Shown: piece after piece, positions 1 through 10,616 of the stretch | How the letters are laid out: every line of letters begins with the position of its first letter | Numbering within the stretch: position 1 is the first letter of the stretch | Origin: Brevundimonas vitisensis | GTDB lineage: Bacteria > Pseudomonadota > Alphaproteobacteria > Caulobacterales > Caulobacteraceae | DNA: 64,000 nt | Assembly (NCBI RefSeq): GCF_016656965.1 | Contig: NZ_CP067977.1 | Span: 1,054,001 to 1,118,000, forward strand | Reading direction: 5' to 3' | The notes under the pieces: model-generated | The model's database searches: none | Told to the model about the DNA's origin: nothing | The model's input: only the letters and a program-made list of their open reading frames with translations | Made by a program: the position numbers and the translations under genes

Positions 1-861
1 CCGGTCCTCGTTCGGAGAGGCCATGGCCGATCCGTGCAGGGTCTTCAGACGCTCGGCCCCTGCCCGCGAGGTCGACAGGCCCCGAGCAATGTCAGAAGTG
101 ACATGATCGCCGCCAAAGCCCACGCTTTCGACGTGCAGCAGTGAGCGCCCGCCCCACACGGCGGCCGAGGTCGAGCCTCCACCCATGTCCAGGCAGACGC
201 AGCCCAGGTCCATTTCGTCGTCTTCCAGCGCCGCCAGCGACGACACCACCGGGGCCGCCACCACGCCCTGAAGGTCCAGGTGCGCCAGGGCCAGGCAGTG
301 CCCCAGGGCGCTGAACGCCCCCTCGGCCATCGACACGACCAGGAGGTCGAGGCTCAGCTTGCTGCCGCGCATGGCGCGTGGATCGTGGACGCCGCGCGCC
401 CCGTCGACCGACCAGCCGATCGGCAGGACGTGGATCGGGCGGCGGTCCGGCAACTTGATCTGGGCCAGGGCGATGCCGATGGCGCGGGCCAGGTCCGCAT
501 CGCCGACCGGCGTGGTGCCCAGCGAGACCTCGGCCTGAACCCTGTGGCTGGCCATCTGGCCGATGGCGGTCGAGACGATGACGCCCGACACCGGGGCCCC
601 GGCCGCGCGCTCGGCCCGTTCGACGGCCTGGCCGATGGCCTGGGCCGCCTCGTCCATATTGACGATGGCCCCGCCCCGCACGCCGCGCGACTGGACATGA
701 CCGGCACCCGCGACACGGATGGTGGAGTCGGCATGGCGCACGCCGTCCGGCTTCATGATGAAGCAGGCGACCTTGGACTGGCCCAGATCCAGCGCGACCG
801 TCGGCAGTCGCCCGGCTCCTCGCGCCTGATCCAGCGTCAGTTCACCCTTGTGTCCGGCCAT
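1..861 (-). CDS. ftsA: Cell division protein FtsA (partial, C-terminus beyond the left edge)
   Basis: FtsA is the actin-like protein that anchors FtsZ filaments to the membrane and recruits the divisome. I read the frame by hand from the ATG at 861 through to base 1 without a stop, giving 287 codons. Visible motifs are the phosphate-1 loop VALDLGQSKVACFIM near residue 22 and the phosphate-2 loop CLDMGGGSTSAAVW near residue 210, both typical of the actin/Hsp70 fold. The last third of the protein, including the membrane-binding tail, is outside the window. The gene follows ftsQ on the minus strand with a 23-bp gap, as in the usual ftsQ-ftsA-ftsZ order, so ftsZ is expected to the left. Confidence 0.95.
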   Translation of the reverse strand, partial: MAGHKGELTLDQARGAGRLPTVALDLGQSKVACFIMKPDGVRHADSTIRVAGAGHVQSRGVRGGAIVNMDEAAQAIGQAVERAERAAGAPVSGVIVSTAIGQMASHRVQAEVSLGTTPVGDADLARAIGIALAQIKLPDRRPIHVLPIGWSVDGARGVHDPRAMRGSKLSLDLLVVSMAEGAFSALGHCLALAHLDLQGVVAAPVVSSLAALEDDEMDLGCVCLDMGGGSTSAAVWGGRSLLHVESVGFGGDHVTSDIARGLSTSRAGAERLKTLHGSAMASPNEDR

Positions 862-884
862 GCGTCGCAATCCTCAACTCAAGC

Positions 885-1784
885 TCAGGCGTCGTCGGCG
901 GTCAGCCGAACGGTAATGGCTTCGGGCACCCGAAGGTCGATGCGCGTGAACCCCAGGTCCAGCAGGCGCTGTCTCTGGTCCAGCGCATCCAGCTGAATCA
1001 GCGCGGCCTCGGGATCCCGGGCGGGCAACAGGATGACACTGCCGTCCTTCAGACGCAGATCCCATCGGCGCCCGTCGACACGCACCAGGGCATCCATGCG
1101 CGACATCAGGCGCGGCCGCTGGGCGATCAGGGGAACGATCTCGCCCGCTGCCTCATCGGCCCCGCGCCCCACGACCAGCGGCAGTCCGGCGTAACGGCCG
1201 GGGTCCGCGCCATGGATCACCTGTCCCTGGGTGTCGATGACCACGACCTGACCGGCGGACTGCCAGACGGCGAGGCGGTCATGCTCCACCACCTGGATCA
1301 CCAGGGTGTTGGGCAGCAGGCGGACGATCCGCGCCTCCTTGACCCAGCCCACGGCCTGCACCCGCTCGCGCAGGGCGTCCAGATCGATCGATGTGATGGC
1401 CTGTCCGGCCGACAACTGCACCGCCTGCTGGATCGCCAGGGTCGCCTCGGGCGATTCCCCCTCGATGCTGACCTTCTGCAGCTTCAGGCCCATGCCGGCG
1501 GTGACGCCATCCATGCCCTGGCTGAAGGCCGCACCGATGCGCTCGGCCCGCGAGCCGGTCGCCATCACGCCGACCAGCAGCAGGGTTCCGGCGGCGATGG
1601 AGATGAGAACGGCACGGGGCGAGAGGTCCAGGCGGCCGATCGCCGCCAGCTTGCCCGGTACGCCAGAGGCGGATTGGGGCCTGCGCTGGGGCCCGCGTCC
1701 GCGTGCCGGCCCCTTCGGAGCCGCCGCCCGTTTGGGAGCCTGACTTGAACTCTGTCGCCGACCGCCACGCACTACCGCGGGCAT
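885..1784 (-). CDS. ftsQ: Cell division protein FtsQ
   Basis: FtsQ is a bitopic inner-membrane divisome protein that bridges early and late division proteins. The 299-residue product has a long basic, Arg/Pro-rich cytoplasmic N-terminus (about 50 residues), one membrane segment (around [17 protein letters not shown]) and a periplasmic POTRA domain ([19 protein letters not shown] onwards) followed by the FtsQ beta domain. I chose the ATG at 1784 (MPAVVRGG); an in-frame ATG at 1805 would add seven residues. Either start overlaps the end of ddl, which implies translational coupling inside the mur-ddl-fts operon. Confidence 0.93.
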   Translation of the reverse strand: MPAVVRGGRRQSSSQAPKRAAAPKGPARGRGPQRRPQSASGVPGKLAAIGRLDLSPRAVLISIAAGTLLLVGVMATGSRAERIGAAFSQGMDGVTAGMGLKLQKVSIEGESPEATLAIQQAVQLSAGQAITSIDLDALRERVQAVGWVKEARIVRLLPNTLVIQVVEHDRLAVWQSAGQVVVIDTQGQVIHGADPGRYAGLPLVVGRGADEAAGEIVPLIAQRPRLMSRMDALVRVDGRRWDLRLKDGSVILLPARDPEAALIQLDALDQRQRLLDLGFTRIDLRVPEAITVRLTADDA

Positions 1785-2707
1785 GAGGCGTCCTCCACCA
1801 TCCACCGGACCAGATCACGATATCCCATCCCGACATGGGCGGCCTGCTCTGGAACCAGAGAGGTCGGCGTCATGCCCGGCTGGGTGTTGACCTCCAGAAG
1901 AACGAGAACGTCCTTAACATCGTCATAACGAAAGTCGGATCGTGAAACCCCTCGGCAACCCATTGCGGCATGCGCCCGCTCGGATTGGCGCAGCGCCGCC
2001 TCAAAAACATGGGGCGGCAGATCGGCCGGAAGTCTGTGGACAGAACCGCCCGGCGCATACTTCGCCTCGTAGTCGTAGAAGCCCTTGGTCGGGGTGATGT
2101 CGGTCACGGTCAGGGCGCGCGGGCCGTCCGCCTCACCCAGGACGGCGACGGCCAGTTCCTTGCCAGGGATATAGGGCTCGACCATCACCTGCTCGCCATA
2201 GGTCCAGTCGTCGGCCCCGACCGCGGCCTGGGTCGGATCGCCCTCTGCCACCAGATAGACGCCGACGGACGAGCCCTCGGCATTGGGCTTGATGATATAG
2301 GGCGGGTCGATGACGTGGCGACGCGCCACCTCGTGCCGGTCGAACAGGCCCCCGCCCGGCACCTCCACCCCCGCCTGACGCAGCACGGCCTTGGTCCGGG
2401 CCTTGTCCATCGTCAGGGCCGAGGCCAGGACGCCGGAGTGGGAATAGGGAATCTGCAGCGTCTCCAGAATGCCCTGGACGCAGCCATCCTCGCCCCAGGC
2501 TCCATGCAGGGCGTTCAGGACGACGTCGGGTTTCAGATCGGTCAGCACCTGGGCCAGGTCCCGGCCCGCATCGACACGGCTGACCCGCGCCACCTGCCCC
2601 TCCAGCGCCAGGGCGCATTGCTCGCCCGAACTCAGCGACACTGCCCGCTCGGACGACAGCCCGCCCAGCAGGACGGCGACGTGCAGTTCAGAGAGGGGGC
2701 GTTTCAT
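1772..2707 (-). CDS. ddl: D-alanine--D-alanine ligase
   Basis: This enzyme joins two D-alanines with ATP to make the dipeptide added to UDP-MurNAc-tripeptide. At 311 residues it has the normal length for DdlB-type enzymes. The ATP-grasp features are [12 protein letters not shown] near residue 65, [12 protein letters not shown] near residue 145 (ATP-binding lysine and Ser-rich loop) and [14 protein letters not shown] near residue 272 (magnesium ligands). It lies 13 bp after murB and overlaps the start of ftsQ, consistent with co-transcription with the murein and division genes. Confidence 0.95.
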   Translation of the reverse strand: MKRPLSELHVAVLLGGLSSERAVSLSSGEQCALALEGQVARVSRVDAGRDLAQVLTDLKPDVVLNALHGAWGEDGCVQGILETLQIPYSHSGVLASALTMDKARTKAVLRQAGVEVPGGGLFDRHEVARRHVIDPPYIIKPNAEGSSVGVYLVAEGDPTQAAVGADDWTYGEQVMVEPYIPGKELAVAVLGEADGPRALTVTDITPTKGFYDYEAKYAPGGSVHRLPADLPPHVFEAALRQSERAHAAMGCRGVSRSDFRYDDVKDVLVLLEVNTQPGMTPTSLVPEQAAHVGMGYRDLVRWMVEDASCPR

Positions 2708-2720
2708 GACAGGAGCGAGC

Positions 2721-3632
2721 TCAGAGAGGGCGGCCGATCCTCTTGATCTCCCATTCCAGGTTTACGTTCAGTTTACTTTGAACGTCGGCGCGCACCGCCT
2801 CGCCCAGACCCTCGATGTCCGCGGCGGTCGCCTCGCCCGGATTGATCATGAAATTGCTGTGCAACTCGCTGAACATCGCCCCTCCGCCGGTCACCCGGTG
2901 CAGCTTGCCGCGCCATCCGGCCTCGTCCACCAGCTTCCAGGACGAATGACCCGGAGGGTTCTTGAAGGTGGAGCCGCCGGTCTTTTCGCGGATCGGCTGG
3001 GTCGTCTCGCGCCGGGCAGTGATCTCGGCAATCCGGCCTGCGACGGCGGCGGGATCGTCGCGCGTGCCCCGGAAGGTCGCCTCCATCCACAGGATGTCTT
3101 CGTCGTATCCGTTGTGGCGATAGGAGTAGCCGAAGTCCTCGACCGAATAGTCTCTCAATTCCCCGGTGCGCGTCACGCCCCTGGCGGACACCAGCACGTC
3201 CTTGGTCTCGGACCCATAGCAGCCCGCATTCATGACCAGCGCCCCGCCGATCGTGCCCGGAATGCCGGCATAGAACTCCAGCCCCGCCAGACCCGCCTTG
3301 GCCGAAGCCTTGGCCACCATGGCGTCCAGGGCCCCAGCCCCCGCCGTGATCGTGTCGCCCTCGGTCGCGATGCCGGCAAAGGCCCGCCCAGCCAGACGGA
3401 TCACCACCCCCTCGACCCCGCCGTCGCGCACGATGACGTTCGATCCGACGCCCAGGACGGTCACGGGCACGGCCGCATCCAGCGCCTTCAGGAAATCGGC
3501 CAGGTCATCAGCATCGGCCGGAATGAACAGGGCCTCGGCGCTTCCGCCCACCCGGAACCAGGTGAAGGGGGCAAGGGGTTCGTCCCGCAGCAGCTTGCCG
3601 CGCACGGGGGGAAGGGTGTCACGCCAGGTCAT
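2721..3632 (-). CDS. murB: UDP-N-acetylmuramate dehydrogenase MurB
   Basis: MurB reduces UDP-GlcNAc-enolpyruvate to UDP-MurNAc with NADPH and FAD, the second committed step of peptidoglycan precursor synthesis. The start chosen is [12 protein letters not shown] (303 residues). It shows the FAD-binding segments [14 protein letters not shown] and [19 protein letters not shown], the catalytic-serine motif GGSTFKNP, and a C-terminal segment ending [10 protein letters not shown] that carries the late glutamate. The missing Tyr loop makes it a type II-like short enzyme. The ATG overlaps the stop of the preceding unknown gene as ATGA, so translation is probably coupled. Confidence 0.95.
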   Translation of the reverse strand: MTWRDTLPPVRGKLLRDEPLAPFTWFRVGGSAEALFIPADADDLADFLKALDAAVPVTVLGVGSNVIVRDGGVEGVVIRLAGRAFAGIATEGDTITAGAGALDAMVAKASAKAGLAGLEFYAGIPGTIGGALVMNAGCYGSETKDVLVSARGVTRTGELRDYSVEDFGYSYRHNGYDEDILWMEATFRGTRDDPAAVAGRIAEITARRETTQPIREKTGGSTFKNPPGHSSWKLVDEAGWRGKLHRVTGGGAMFSELHSNFMINPGEATAADIEGLGEAVRADVQSKLNVNLEWEIKRIGRPL

Positions 3633-4090
3633 GCTGCAATCCCAGGATCGCGGATGGAGCGGAAGGTGATGTAGCACTGGTCCGCATCGACGACGGAAAT
3701 CACCAGATCAATTTCGAGGGCATAGGTTTCGCGCACCCACCGTTTCCAAACCCAGCCGATCGCTTCCGCATTCGCTCGGGCTAAGTCGAGATCGAAATAC
3801 TCTTCACCCTCATTGAGCAGTCCGACACTGTTGATGGTCTCCTCGGCCGTGTCGATATCCGGCTCACCGCCGCCGAACTCCGCCTGATCAAATAGATCGT
3901 CGATCATCGCCTGGTCGAACCGCGACTTGACGAACAGGCCACCGCGATAGCTGATCAGTTCAGGGAACAGGAGGCGGTAGTGCGCCAGCGTCTCGCGCTG
4001 ATTGCTGCCATAGAACCGGACGTCATCATCTTCGCCCGGCACGCCGGGCGGATGCAGAGCCTGGACGAGAGCTTGGCTCTCCTCGCTCAC
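3629..4090 (-). CDS. Unknown protein inserted between murC and murB
   Basis: A 153-residue soluble, acidic protein that I do not recognise. The chosen start is a GTG at 4090 ([12 protein letters not shown]) that overlaps the murC stop as GTGA; the gene ends in an ATGA overlap with murB, so it is coupled on both sides. It has no signal peptide or membrane segment. A central Asp/Glu-rich part ([19 protein letters not shown]) is followed by an aromatic stretch around [20 protein letters not shown]. By hand count its DNA is about 59% GC (3661-4080), lower than its neighbours, which hints at acquisition. Its regular codon use and tight overlaps argue that it is real. Confidence 0.75.
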   Translation of the reverse strand: MSEESQALVQALHPPGVPGEDDDVRFYGSNQRETLAHYRLLFPELISYRGGLFVKSRFDQAMIDDLFDQAEFGGGEPDIDTAEETINSVGLLNEGEEYFDLDLARANAEAIGWVWKRWVRETYALEIDLVISVVDADQCYITFRSIRDPGIAA

Positions 4091-5526
4091 GCCAGCGCCT
4101 CCAACTGCCCCGGCAGGGCATAGGCCCACTGGGTGATGTCTCCGGCACCGAGCAGAACGACCAGGTCGCCGTCCTTCGCCTCGGCCGCGATGACGGCGGG
4201 CAGGACCTCCACGCCCTCCAGCGGCTGGACCGAGCGATGGCCGAAGCGGCGGATGCCATCGACCAGGGCGTGTTTGTCCACGCCCTCGATCGGGGCCTCG
4301 CCCGCCGGATAGACGTCGGCCACGATGACGGCGTCGGCGTCCGAGAAACAGGTGGAGAAGTCCTCCATCAGGTCGCGCAGCCGCGTGAACCGGTGCGGCT
4401 GGACCACGGCGATGACCCGGCCGGACTCCTCGCCCTTCTGGGCCACCTGGCGCGCGGCCTTCAGGACCGCAGCGATCTCGACCGGGTGATGGCCATAGTC
4501 GTCGACGATGCGGACGCCGCCGACCACGCCGGTGGTGGTGAAGCGCCGCTTGACCCCGCCGAACCCGGCCAGGCCCGCCCGGATCGCCGCGTCCGAGACG
4601 TCCAGCTCGCGCGCCACGGCGATGGCGGCCAGGGCATTGGCGACATTGTGCCAGCCCGCCATGGGCAGGTGCAGGCCCTCGATCCGCGTCGGCTCACCCC
4701 CCGGCGTGCGCGACTGGATCACCACGTCGAACCGGCAGCCGTCGGCGGCCATGTCGCAATGCTCGGCCCGGACCATGGCCTGGGGATTGACGCCATAGGT
4801 GACCAGCCGCCGGTTATCGACCTGGGCCACCAGCCGCTGCACTTCCGGGTGATCCAGGCAGACGGCGGCAAAGCCGTAGAAGGGAATATTCTCGACAAAG
4901 TCCACGAACGCCTGCCGCACCCGGTCGAAATCACCATAATGATCAAGGTGTTCCGGGTCGATATTGGTGACGATGGCCACCGTGGACTTCAGCCGCAGGA
5001 AGCTGCCGTCGCTCTCGTCCGCCTCTACAACGATCCAGTCGCCGTCGCCGACCTTGGCGTTGGTGCCATAGGCATTGATGATGCCGCCATTGACCACCGT
5101 GGGGTCCAGACCCGCTGCATCCAGCAGGGCCGCCACCATTGAGGTCGTCGTGGTCTTGCCGTGGGTCCCCCCGACCGCGATCGAGAATTGCAGCCGCATC
5201 AGCTCGGCCAGCATCTCGGCCCGGCGGACCAGGGGAATGCGGCGCTCGCGGGCCGCGACCATCTCGGGATTGGTCGCCTTGACCGCCGTCGAATAGACGA
5301 TGGCCGAAACGCCATCGGTCACATGCTCGGCGTCATGGCCGATGAAGATGCGCGCACCCAGCCGCTCCAGCCGCACGGTATTGGCGCTGGCCTTGGCGTC
5401 AGAGCCCTGAACCGAATAGCCGATCTTCAGCATGATCTCGGCAATGCCGCTCATGCCGATGCCGCCGATACCGACGAAATGAACAGGACCGAGGTCGAAG
5501 GGGACGGGGCGAAGGCGTGCGATCAT
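4087..5526 (-). CDS. murC: UDP-N-acetylmuramate--L-alanine ligase MurC
   Basis: MurC adds L-alanine to UDP-MurNAc using ATP, the first amino-acid step of the peptidoglycan stem peptide. The 479-residue protein has the N-terminal UDP-binding glycine motif [16 protein letters not shown], the Mur-ligase ATP loop [15 protein letters not shown] near residue 118, the conserved [15 protein letters not shown] segment and the C-terminal Mur domain with [17 protein letters not shown] prefer the ATG at 5526 ([17 protein letters not shown]) over an upstream ATG at 5562, because family members start close to this point. A GCTAAGAC sequence just upstream resembles a Caulobacter -10 element and would give a near-leaderless transcript. 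Confidence 0.95.
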   Translation of the reverse strand: MIARLRPVPFDLGPVHFVGIGGIGMSGIAEIMLKIGYSVQGSDAKASANTVRLERLGARIFIGHDAEHVTDGVSAIVYSTAVKATNPEMVAARERRIPLVRRAEMLAELMRLQFSIAVGGTHGKTTTTSMVAALLDAAGLDPTVVNGGIINAYGTNAKVGDGDWIVVEADESDGSFLRLKSTVAIVTNIDPEHLDHYGDFDRVRQAFVDFVENIPFYGFAAVCLDHPEVQRLVAQVDNRRLVTYGVNPQAMVRAEHCDMAADGCRFDVVIQSRTPGGEPTRIEGLHLPMAGWHNVANALAAIAVARELDVSDAAIRAGLAGFGGVKRRFTTTGVVGGVRIVDDYGHHPVEIAAVLKAARQVAQKGEESGRVIAVVQPHRFTRLRDLMEDFSTCFSDADAVIVADVYPAGEAPIEGVDKHALVDGIRRFGHRSVQPLEGVEVLPAVIAAEAKDGDLVVLLGAGDITQWAYALPGQLEALA

Positions 5527-5610
5527 GCCAAGCGTCTTAGCGAGGCTCGCCCGCGATTGCACCCTCCCCTTTTCGTCTGCCCGTTCAAGGGTGGGGAGAC
5601 CTCGAAAGGC

Positions 5611-7775
5611 CTACCCCGCCACCTGACCGAAGTCGGCGACGCGGCCCATGACGTCACGGACCTGCCCCAGCAGCTTCAGCCGGTTTTCGCGCTCGGCCGG
5701 AACGTCCGAGTTGACCATGACGTCGGTGAAGAAGGCGTCGACCGGACCGCGCAGGGCCGCCAGCGCCGTCATGGCCGCGGCGAAATCCTCGGTCTCCAGC
5801 GCGGTATCGACGGCCGTGCGGGCAGCGGCGGTGGCCATGGCCAGGACAGTTTCCGCCTCGGGCTGGTTCGGTAGGCCGGTCTTGACCATGCCGGTCGGCA
5901 GCTCGCCCTTCTTGGCCTCGGCCCGCAGGATGTTCGACGCCCGCTTGTACCCCGCCAGCAGGTTCGCCCCGTCATCGGTCGCCAGAAAGGCATCCAGCGC
6001 CTCGACCCGCCGCACGATGCGCACGAGGTCGTCGTCGCCCAGGGCGAAAACGGCGTCGACGAGGTCATGGCGCCTGCCCTGGTCGCGGAGAAGGACCTTC
6101 AGGCGGTCGGCGAAGAAGCTAGATGCATCCAACGCCTTCTCGGACCAGAACGTCTCGCCTAGCCCGACTTCGGTCCAATAGCCGAACGCACCGCCAGCAG
6201 CGATGTCGAGCCGATTGAAAGTGATATCGCCGAGCTCGCTAGCTTCAGGATCGTGTCGCGCTGTGGGTTGACGCCCAAGAATCAAGCCAGACTTTTCGGC
6301 TACGTTTCCGATTGAGAATGGAGCAATGCCATTCTCCAGCACCAGCCGGATCACCCCCAGCGCCGCCCGCCTCAGCGCGAATGGATCCTTCGATCCTGTG
6401 GGCTTTTCGTCGATGGCGAAGAAGCCGACCAGGGTGTCCAGCTTGTCGGCCAGTGCGACGGCGACCGTCAGGGGCGCGGTCGGCACCGAGTCCGCCGGGC
6501 CCTGGGGCTTGTAGTGGTCGCGGATGGCGTCGGCGATGGCATCGCCGTGGTCGGCGCGGGCGTAGTAGCCGCCCATCACCCCCTGCAGTTCCGGGAACTC
6601 CCCCACCATGCCGCTGGCCAGGTCGGCCTTGGACAGGCGGGCGGCGGTTTCGGCCTCAATGGGGTCGGCACCGACCAGGGGGGCGATCTCGCGGGCCAGG
6701 GCGGCGATGCGATCGACGCGTTCGGCCATCGTGCCCAGTTTGGCGTGGAAGGTGACGCCTTCCAGCTTCTTCAGCCAGGTCTCGAAGCCGACCTTGCGAT
6801 CCTCGTCCCAGAAGAAGCGGGCATCGTTCAGCCGGGCCGACAGCACGCGCGAATTGCCCGCCGCCAGCGCCTTGCCGCCGTCCGACGCCTCGACATTGGC
6901 GACAACGATGAAGTTCGGGGCCAGCTTGCCGGTCGCCGGATCGCGGACGGCGAAATACTTCTGGTGCACCTTCATGGACAGGCGGACCACCTCGGGCGGC
7001 AGATCCAGGAACTGCGGGTCCATCTCGCCCAGGATCGGCGTCGGCCATTCGGCCAGGCCCGACACCTCGTCCAGCAGGCCGTCGTCATCAACCAGATCCA
7101 GCCCCCGCTCGTGGCAGGCGGCGCGGGCAGCCTCCAGGATCCGCACCTTGCGGTCGGCGGCGTCCAGCAGGACGTAATGCTGTTCCAGCTTCTTCCGGTA
7201 ATCGGCGAAGTCGTGGACCGTGAAGGGCCGCGCCTTGCCCAGGAAGCGATGCCCCTCGGTGACGTTTTCGGCGACGATGCCGTCGATCTCGAACCGCACG
7301 ACATGGCCGTCGAACAGGCACAGGATCCGCTTCAGCGGCCGCACCCAGCGCAGGGTTCCGTCGCCCCACCGCATCGACTTGGGCCAGGGGAAGGTCCGCA
7401 CGATCGCCTCGACCATGTCGGCGATCAGGTCGGTCGTCTTCTGACCCGAATGACGCACCACCGCGATCCAGACGCCGTCCCGCTCGGTCAGTTGTTCGCG
7501 CGTCAGGCCGGTCTTGCGCAGGAAACCTTCCAGCGCCTGATCCGGTGCCGAGGTGCGCGGCCCCTTCAGCTCTTCCTCGCGGTCGGGCGTGGACGCAGGC
7601 AGGCCCTCGACCACCAGGGTCAGGCGGCGCGGACCGGCAAAGGTGGTCAGGGCCTCATGCTCCAGACCCGCCGCCTTCAGCCGCTCGGTCGCCATCCGCG
7701 CCAGATCGCGCGCGGCCCCCGCCTGCATGCGGGCGGGGATTTCTTCGGAAAACAGTTCGAGAAGAAGCTGGGGCA

Positions 7776-7776
<1 letters not shown>
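5611..7776 (-). CDS. glyS: Glycyl-tRNA synthetase beta subunit
   Basis: GlyS is the tRNA-binding beta subunit of the bacterial alpha2beta2 glycyl-tRNA synthetase. The 721-residue protein begins MPQLLLELFSEEIPARM, the family hallmark, includes the HD-like middle region and ends with the anticodon-binding domain. It is longer than I expect, because an extra segment of roughly 60 residues (around residues 483-545) lies between LGVIRLVLENGI and FFADRLKVLLRDQG, where family members usually have a short linker. That segment has atypical base composition (see findings). The start overlaps the glyQ stop at 7776, so the two subunits are translationally coupled. Confidence 0.95.
6140..6340 (-). other. 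Atypical in-frame insertion within glyS
   Basis: This stretch encodes the extra segment of GlyS running from about APFSIGNVAEKSG to EKALDASS. Hand count gives 90 G+C in 160 bases (6181-6340, about 56%), clearly below the surrounding gene. At its upstream (gene 5') edge lies a perfect 8-bp inverted repeat, 6314-6321 against 6329-6336, with a 7-base loop. The reading frame is kept. That it is an insertion rather than ancestral sequence is inferred from the usual GlyS layout, not from an alignment. Confidence 0.5.
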
Positions 7777-8663
<887 letters not shown>

Positions 8664-8681
8664 GGAAAGCTTTCGAAAGGC

Positions 8682-8720
8682 GCAAAAGCAAAAGGCGGCG
8701 GACCCTAGAGCCCGCCGCCT
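8682..8720 (-). terminator. Rho-independent terminator of the fasciclin gene
   Basis: Read on the minus strand, the sequence after the fasciclin stop forms an AGGCGGCGG/CCGCCGCCT hairpin (8693-8720) followed by TTTTGCTTTT. It lies between the fasciclin stop (8744) and the glyQ start (8663), so it should separate the two transcripts. Confidence 0.75.
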
Positions 8721-8743
8721 CTGACTTCAACCGGAGCCCGCGA

Positions 8744-9514
8744 TTACTGCGGGTCGGCCGGGGTCTCCTGGTCCACCGGGGGCGTTTCGGTGGTCGGCTC
8801 TTCGGTCGGCATCGGAGTAGCCTCCTCGCTCGGCACCGGGGCCGGCGCGGCCTCGGTCACAGGAGCCGTCTCATCGACTTCGGCGGGCGGCGTGGCTTCG
8901 GCCGCAGGGGCCGCCTCTTCATCGCCCATGGCCGCCTGTGAGTTGGCCGGGTTCAGGACGGTGTCGATGGCGAAGACGGCGCCGTTGCCAGCGTCGATGT
9001 CGGCCTGGACCACAGTGGCGGCATCGATCTTGATCGCGTCACCCGTGCCGTCCAGCTGGACGCGGCTGCCCGCCGCCGTTTCCACGGGACCGCGCGCGCC
9101 ATTGATCTGGCTCGAGTTCACGTCAGCCACGATGACATGATAGAGCAGCAGCTCGCGCAGGTCCTCGGCATTGGCCGGGTCCATCAGGCGCGTGCGGTCG
9201 GCCTCAGGCAGGGCGGCGAACGCCTCGTCGGTCGGCGCAAAGATCGAAATCGCGGGCGTGGTCGAAAGCACATTGGTCAGCTGTGCCTGTTCGATCGCGG
9301 ACAGCAGGGTGGTGAAGCGACCATCCGCCTTCAACACCTCGATCAGATTGTTGGCGACGGCCGGCGTGGCCGCAGCCTGGGCCTGGGGAGCGGCCGGCTG
9401 GGCGGTCGCGGCAGCCGGGTCCTGCGCCGGGCTCATGGCGTCCTGGGCAAAGGCGGCGGGGGCGGCAAACAGGGCGGCAGCCGCAGCGGCGGTCATCAGA
9501 CGGGCACGAAACAT
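8744..9514 (-). CDS. Secreted fasciclin-domain protein with acidic Pro/Thr/Glu tail
   Basis: The 256-residue protein has a Sec signal peptide (MFRARLMTAAAAAALFAAPAA, cleavage after AFA), an Ala/Pro/Gln-rich linker, one fasciclin (FAS1) domain at about residues 55-188 and a C-terminal tail of about 60 residues rich in Pro, Glu, Thr and Ala (TEEPTTETPPVDQETPADPQ). The FAS1 hallmarks are LIEVLKADGRFTTLLSAIE, ISIFAPTDEAFAALP and LLLYHVIVADVNSS. FAS1 domains mediate adhesion or ligand binding in envelopes; no specific partner can be named. It is a single gene ending in a strong terminator. Two further FAS1 genes occur at 20.6 and 21.5 kb. Confidence 0.9.
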   Translation of the reverse strand: MFRARLMTAAAAAALFAAPAAFAQDAMSPAQDPAAATAQPAAPQAQAAATPAVANNLIEVLKADGRFTTLLSAIEQAQLTNVLSTTPAISIFAPTDEAFAALPEADRTRLMDPANAEDLRELLLYHVIVADVNSSQINGARGPVETAAGSRVQLDGTGDAIKIDAATVVQADIDAGNGAVFAIDTVLNPANSQAAMGDEEAAPAAEATPPAEVDETAPVTEAAPAPVPSEEATPMPTEEPTTETPPVDQETPADPQ

Positions 9515-9730
9515 GACAGTATCCTTCTCATTTGGACGACCGCGGGAGGGGGAGGCGGTGCGGTCGCTTCAGTCAAAGACTGCGATGAACAAGTCCTGAA
9601 TGTTCTCGCCAGTTCCATATCGGCCACATCTGGCGAAAAAGAATAACTGACCGAAGGTTATATTCGGACGATTTCAAGACCAATGCCGCAGCATAGTCTT
9701 AAAATTGCCTCACAACCCGCAATGGGGGCA

Positions 9731-10603
9731 TCAATCGCCCAGAATACAGGCCGAAACCCATCCCTTATACTGTGACGAACGAAGAAGGGTCGCCGCCTGT
9801 TCGGCGGCGGCGTGATCGCGGCAAAGGCCAAACACCGTGGCCCCCGACCCCGACATCCGCGTCAGGATGACACCCGGAAGAGCGGCGACCGTGGTCAGGG
9901 TCTGGCCAATGGCTGGTGCCATGGATACCGCCGGATCCTGCAGATCGTTCCTCTGGGCGGCCAGCCAGGCAATCACCTGGCCCGTCCCCCATGACCGTGG
10001 CGGTGCGGGGCGATCAGCCGATTGCAACGGCCCATCGTCATAGGCGCGATAGACCGCTCCAGTCGGCGACGGCACACCGGGGTTGACCAGAAGGCCGAAC
10101 AGAGGCGGCAGAGAGGGCTCCGGCGTCAGCACGTCACCGCGACCTTCGGCCCAGGCCGACCGAGGAAAAAGACACATCGGTCCGTCGGCCCCCACCGTCG
10201 CCGCTACCCGCGACAGGGCCGCATCATCGATCGGCAGGGCCAACACCTGCCGTGTCAGGCGCAGCGCTGTGCCGGCATCGGAAGAGCCGCCGCCCAGGCC
10301 AGCGGCGATCGGCAACCGCTTGTCCAGCGTCACCGCGACCTGCGGCTCGCCGATGCCGCATGCGTGCCCCAGTGCCCGCAGCGCCGTCAGGATCAGGTTC
10401 TCGCCCGGCCCGTCCAGTCCTGCCGCAAACGGCCCTGTGACCGTCAGAGACAAGCGATCGGCCGGCGCGACGGCGATCCGGTCGCCGATGTCGGCAAAGG
10501 CGACCAGACTGGCCAGCGGATGGTAGCCCTGAGCGTCGACCGGGCCGACATGCAGGAACAGATTGACCTTGGCCCGCGCCAGGTCCGAAACGGCGGTCAC
10601 CAC
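9731..10603 (-). CDS. ispE: 4-diphosphocytidyl-2-C-methyl-D-erythritol kinase
   Basis: IspE phosphorylates CDP-methylerythritol in the MEP pathway of isoprenoid synthesis. The 290-residue protein starts near LARAKVNLFLHVGPVD and has the GHMP-kinase phosphate loop PIAAGLGGGSSDAGTALRL near residue 100 and the C-terminal GHMP motif MSGSGATVFGL. No ATG fits the N-terminus: adjacent GTG codons at 10603 and 10600 are the best starts, 13-16 bp after the stop of the TPR gene on the same strand, which suggests a two-gene operon. Confidence 0.92.
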   Translation of the reverse strand: MVTAVSDLARAKVNLFLHVGPVDAQGYHPLASLVAFADIGDRIAVAPADRLSLTVTGPFAAGLDGPGENLILTALRALGHACGIGEPQVAVTLDKRLPIAAGLGGGSSDAGTALRLTRQVLALPIDDAALSRVAATVGADGPMCLFPRSAWAEGRGDVLTPEPSLPPLFGLLVNPGVPSPTGAVYRAYDDGPLQSADRPAPPRSWGTGQVIAWLAAQRNDLQDPAVSMAPAIGQTLTTVAALPGVILTRMSGSGATVFGLCRDHAAAEQAATLLRSSQYKGWVSACILGD

Positions 10604-10616
10604 AGCCAGCCTGCGA

